DNA of 15,798 nt, from assembly GCA_949123685.1 (NCBI GenBank), contig CASBHZ010000069.1, positions 1-15,798 on the forward strand, written 5' to 3'. The notes under the pieces are model-generated. The model saw nothing but the letters and a program-made list of their open reading frames with translations, searched no databases and was not told the origin of the DNA. The translations under genes and the position numbers were made by a program. Below, piece by piece: positions 15,762-15,798 of this stretch (the stretch's first letter is position 1; each line of letters starts with the position of its first letter). This DNA comes from an uncultured Bacteroidales bacterium. Lineage in GTDB: Bacteria; Bacteroidota; Bacteroidia; Bacteroidales; Muribaculaceae.

Positions 15762-15798
15762 AGATCGGAAGAGCGTCGTGTAGGGAAAGAGTGTGGCC
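15762..15798. other. Illumina adapter read-through, not genomic
   Basis: 15762-15794 is, base for base, the reverse complement of the 33-nt TruSeq read-1 adapter (begins AGATCGGAAGAGC). The last four bases, GGCC, do not match the fixed adapter part and could be the start of a dual-index i5 barcode. The genome ends at about 15761. The adapter happens to keep the mutA frame open, so a gene caller could extend mutA into it. Confidence 0.97.

Overview
The window looks like one complete short assembly contig from a gut-type member of Bacteroidota, most likely order Bacteroidales. Muribaculaceae or a relative is possible, but that is my impression and not shown. Support comes from the S-type sulfatases with export signals, the split methylmalonyl-CoA mutase, the P. 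gingivalis PrtC-like U32 protein, the Yip1-type membrane protein, the lack of strong Shine-Dalgarno sequences and the tRNA without an encoded CCA. Both contig ends are artificial. The left end starts inside the anticodon loop of a tRNA-Leu that is repeated about 100 bp further on. The right end carries a 33-nt perfect Illumina TruSeq adapter plus 4 nt.

Layout, left to right. (1) 1-254: two tRNA-Leu(GAG) genes in tandem, the first partial, each followed by its own intrinsic terminator. (2) 336-3642: two tandem paralogous secreted sulfatases, plus strand, alignable without gaps. (3) 3643-5454: a 1.8-kb stretch of decayed genes. It holds a broken small peptide gene, an intact 90-aa three-helix membrane protein directly behind it, a terminator, and a decayed minus-strand gene split by a 329-bp foldback (MITE-like) element with 32/33-bp terminal inverted repeats. 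(4) 5455-8669: uvrA, then a translationally coupled small lipoprotein, plus strand. (5) 8634-11681, minus strand: Yip1-like membrane protein, smpB and a U32-family protein, probably one operon, with a 20-bp perfect palindrome and a candidate Bacteroidota promoter upstream. (6) 11758-15761, minus strand: the two subunits of methylmalonyl-CoA mutase, coupled by an ATGA overlap. The small subunit is cut at its N-terminus by the contig end.

How they fit together: the sulfatases fit glycan (mucin or glycosaminoglycan) desulfation. The mutase fits the succinate-propionate route of these anaerobes. UvrA serves nucleotide excision repair. SmpB serves ribosome rescue, and the U32 protein probably hydroxylates rRNA or tRNA. 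I found no convincing new biological system. The most unusual parts are the foldback element with the gene it interrupts, the possible bacteriocin/immunity-like remnant, the palindrome before the smpB operon, and a Cys-rich linker in the mutase small subunit.
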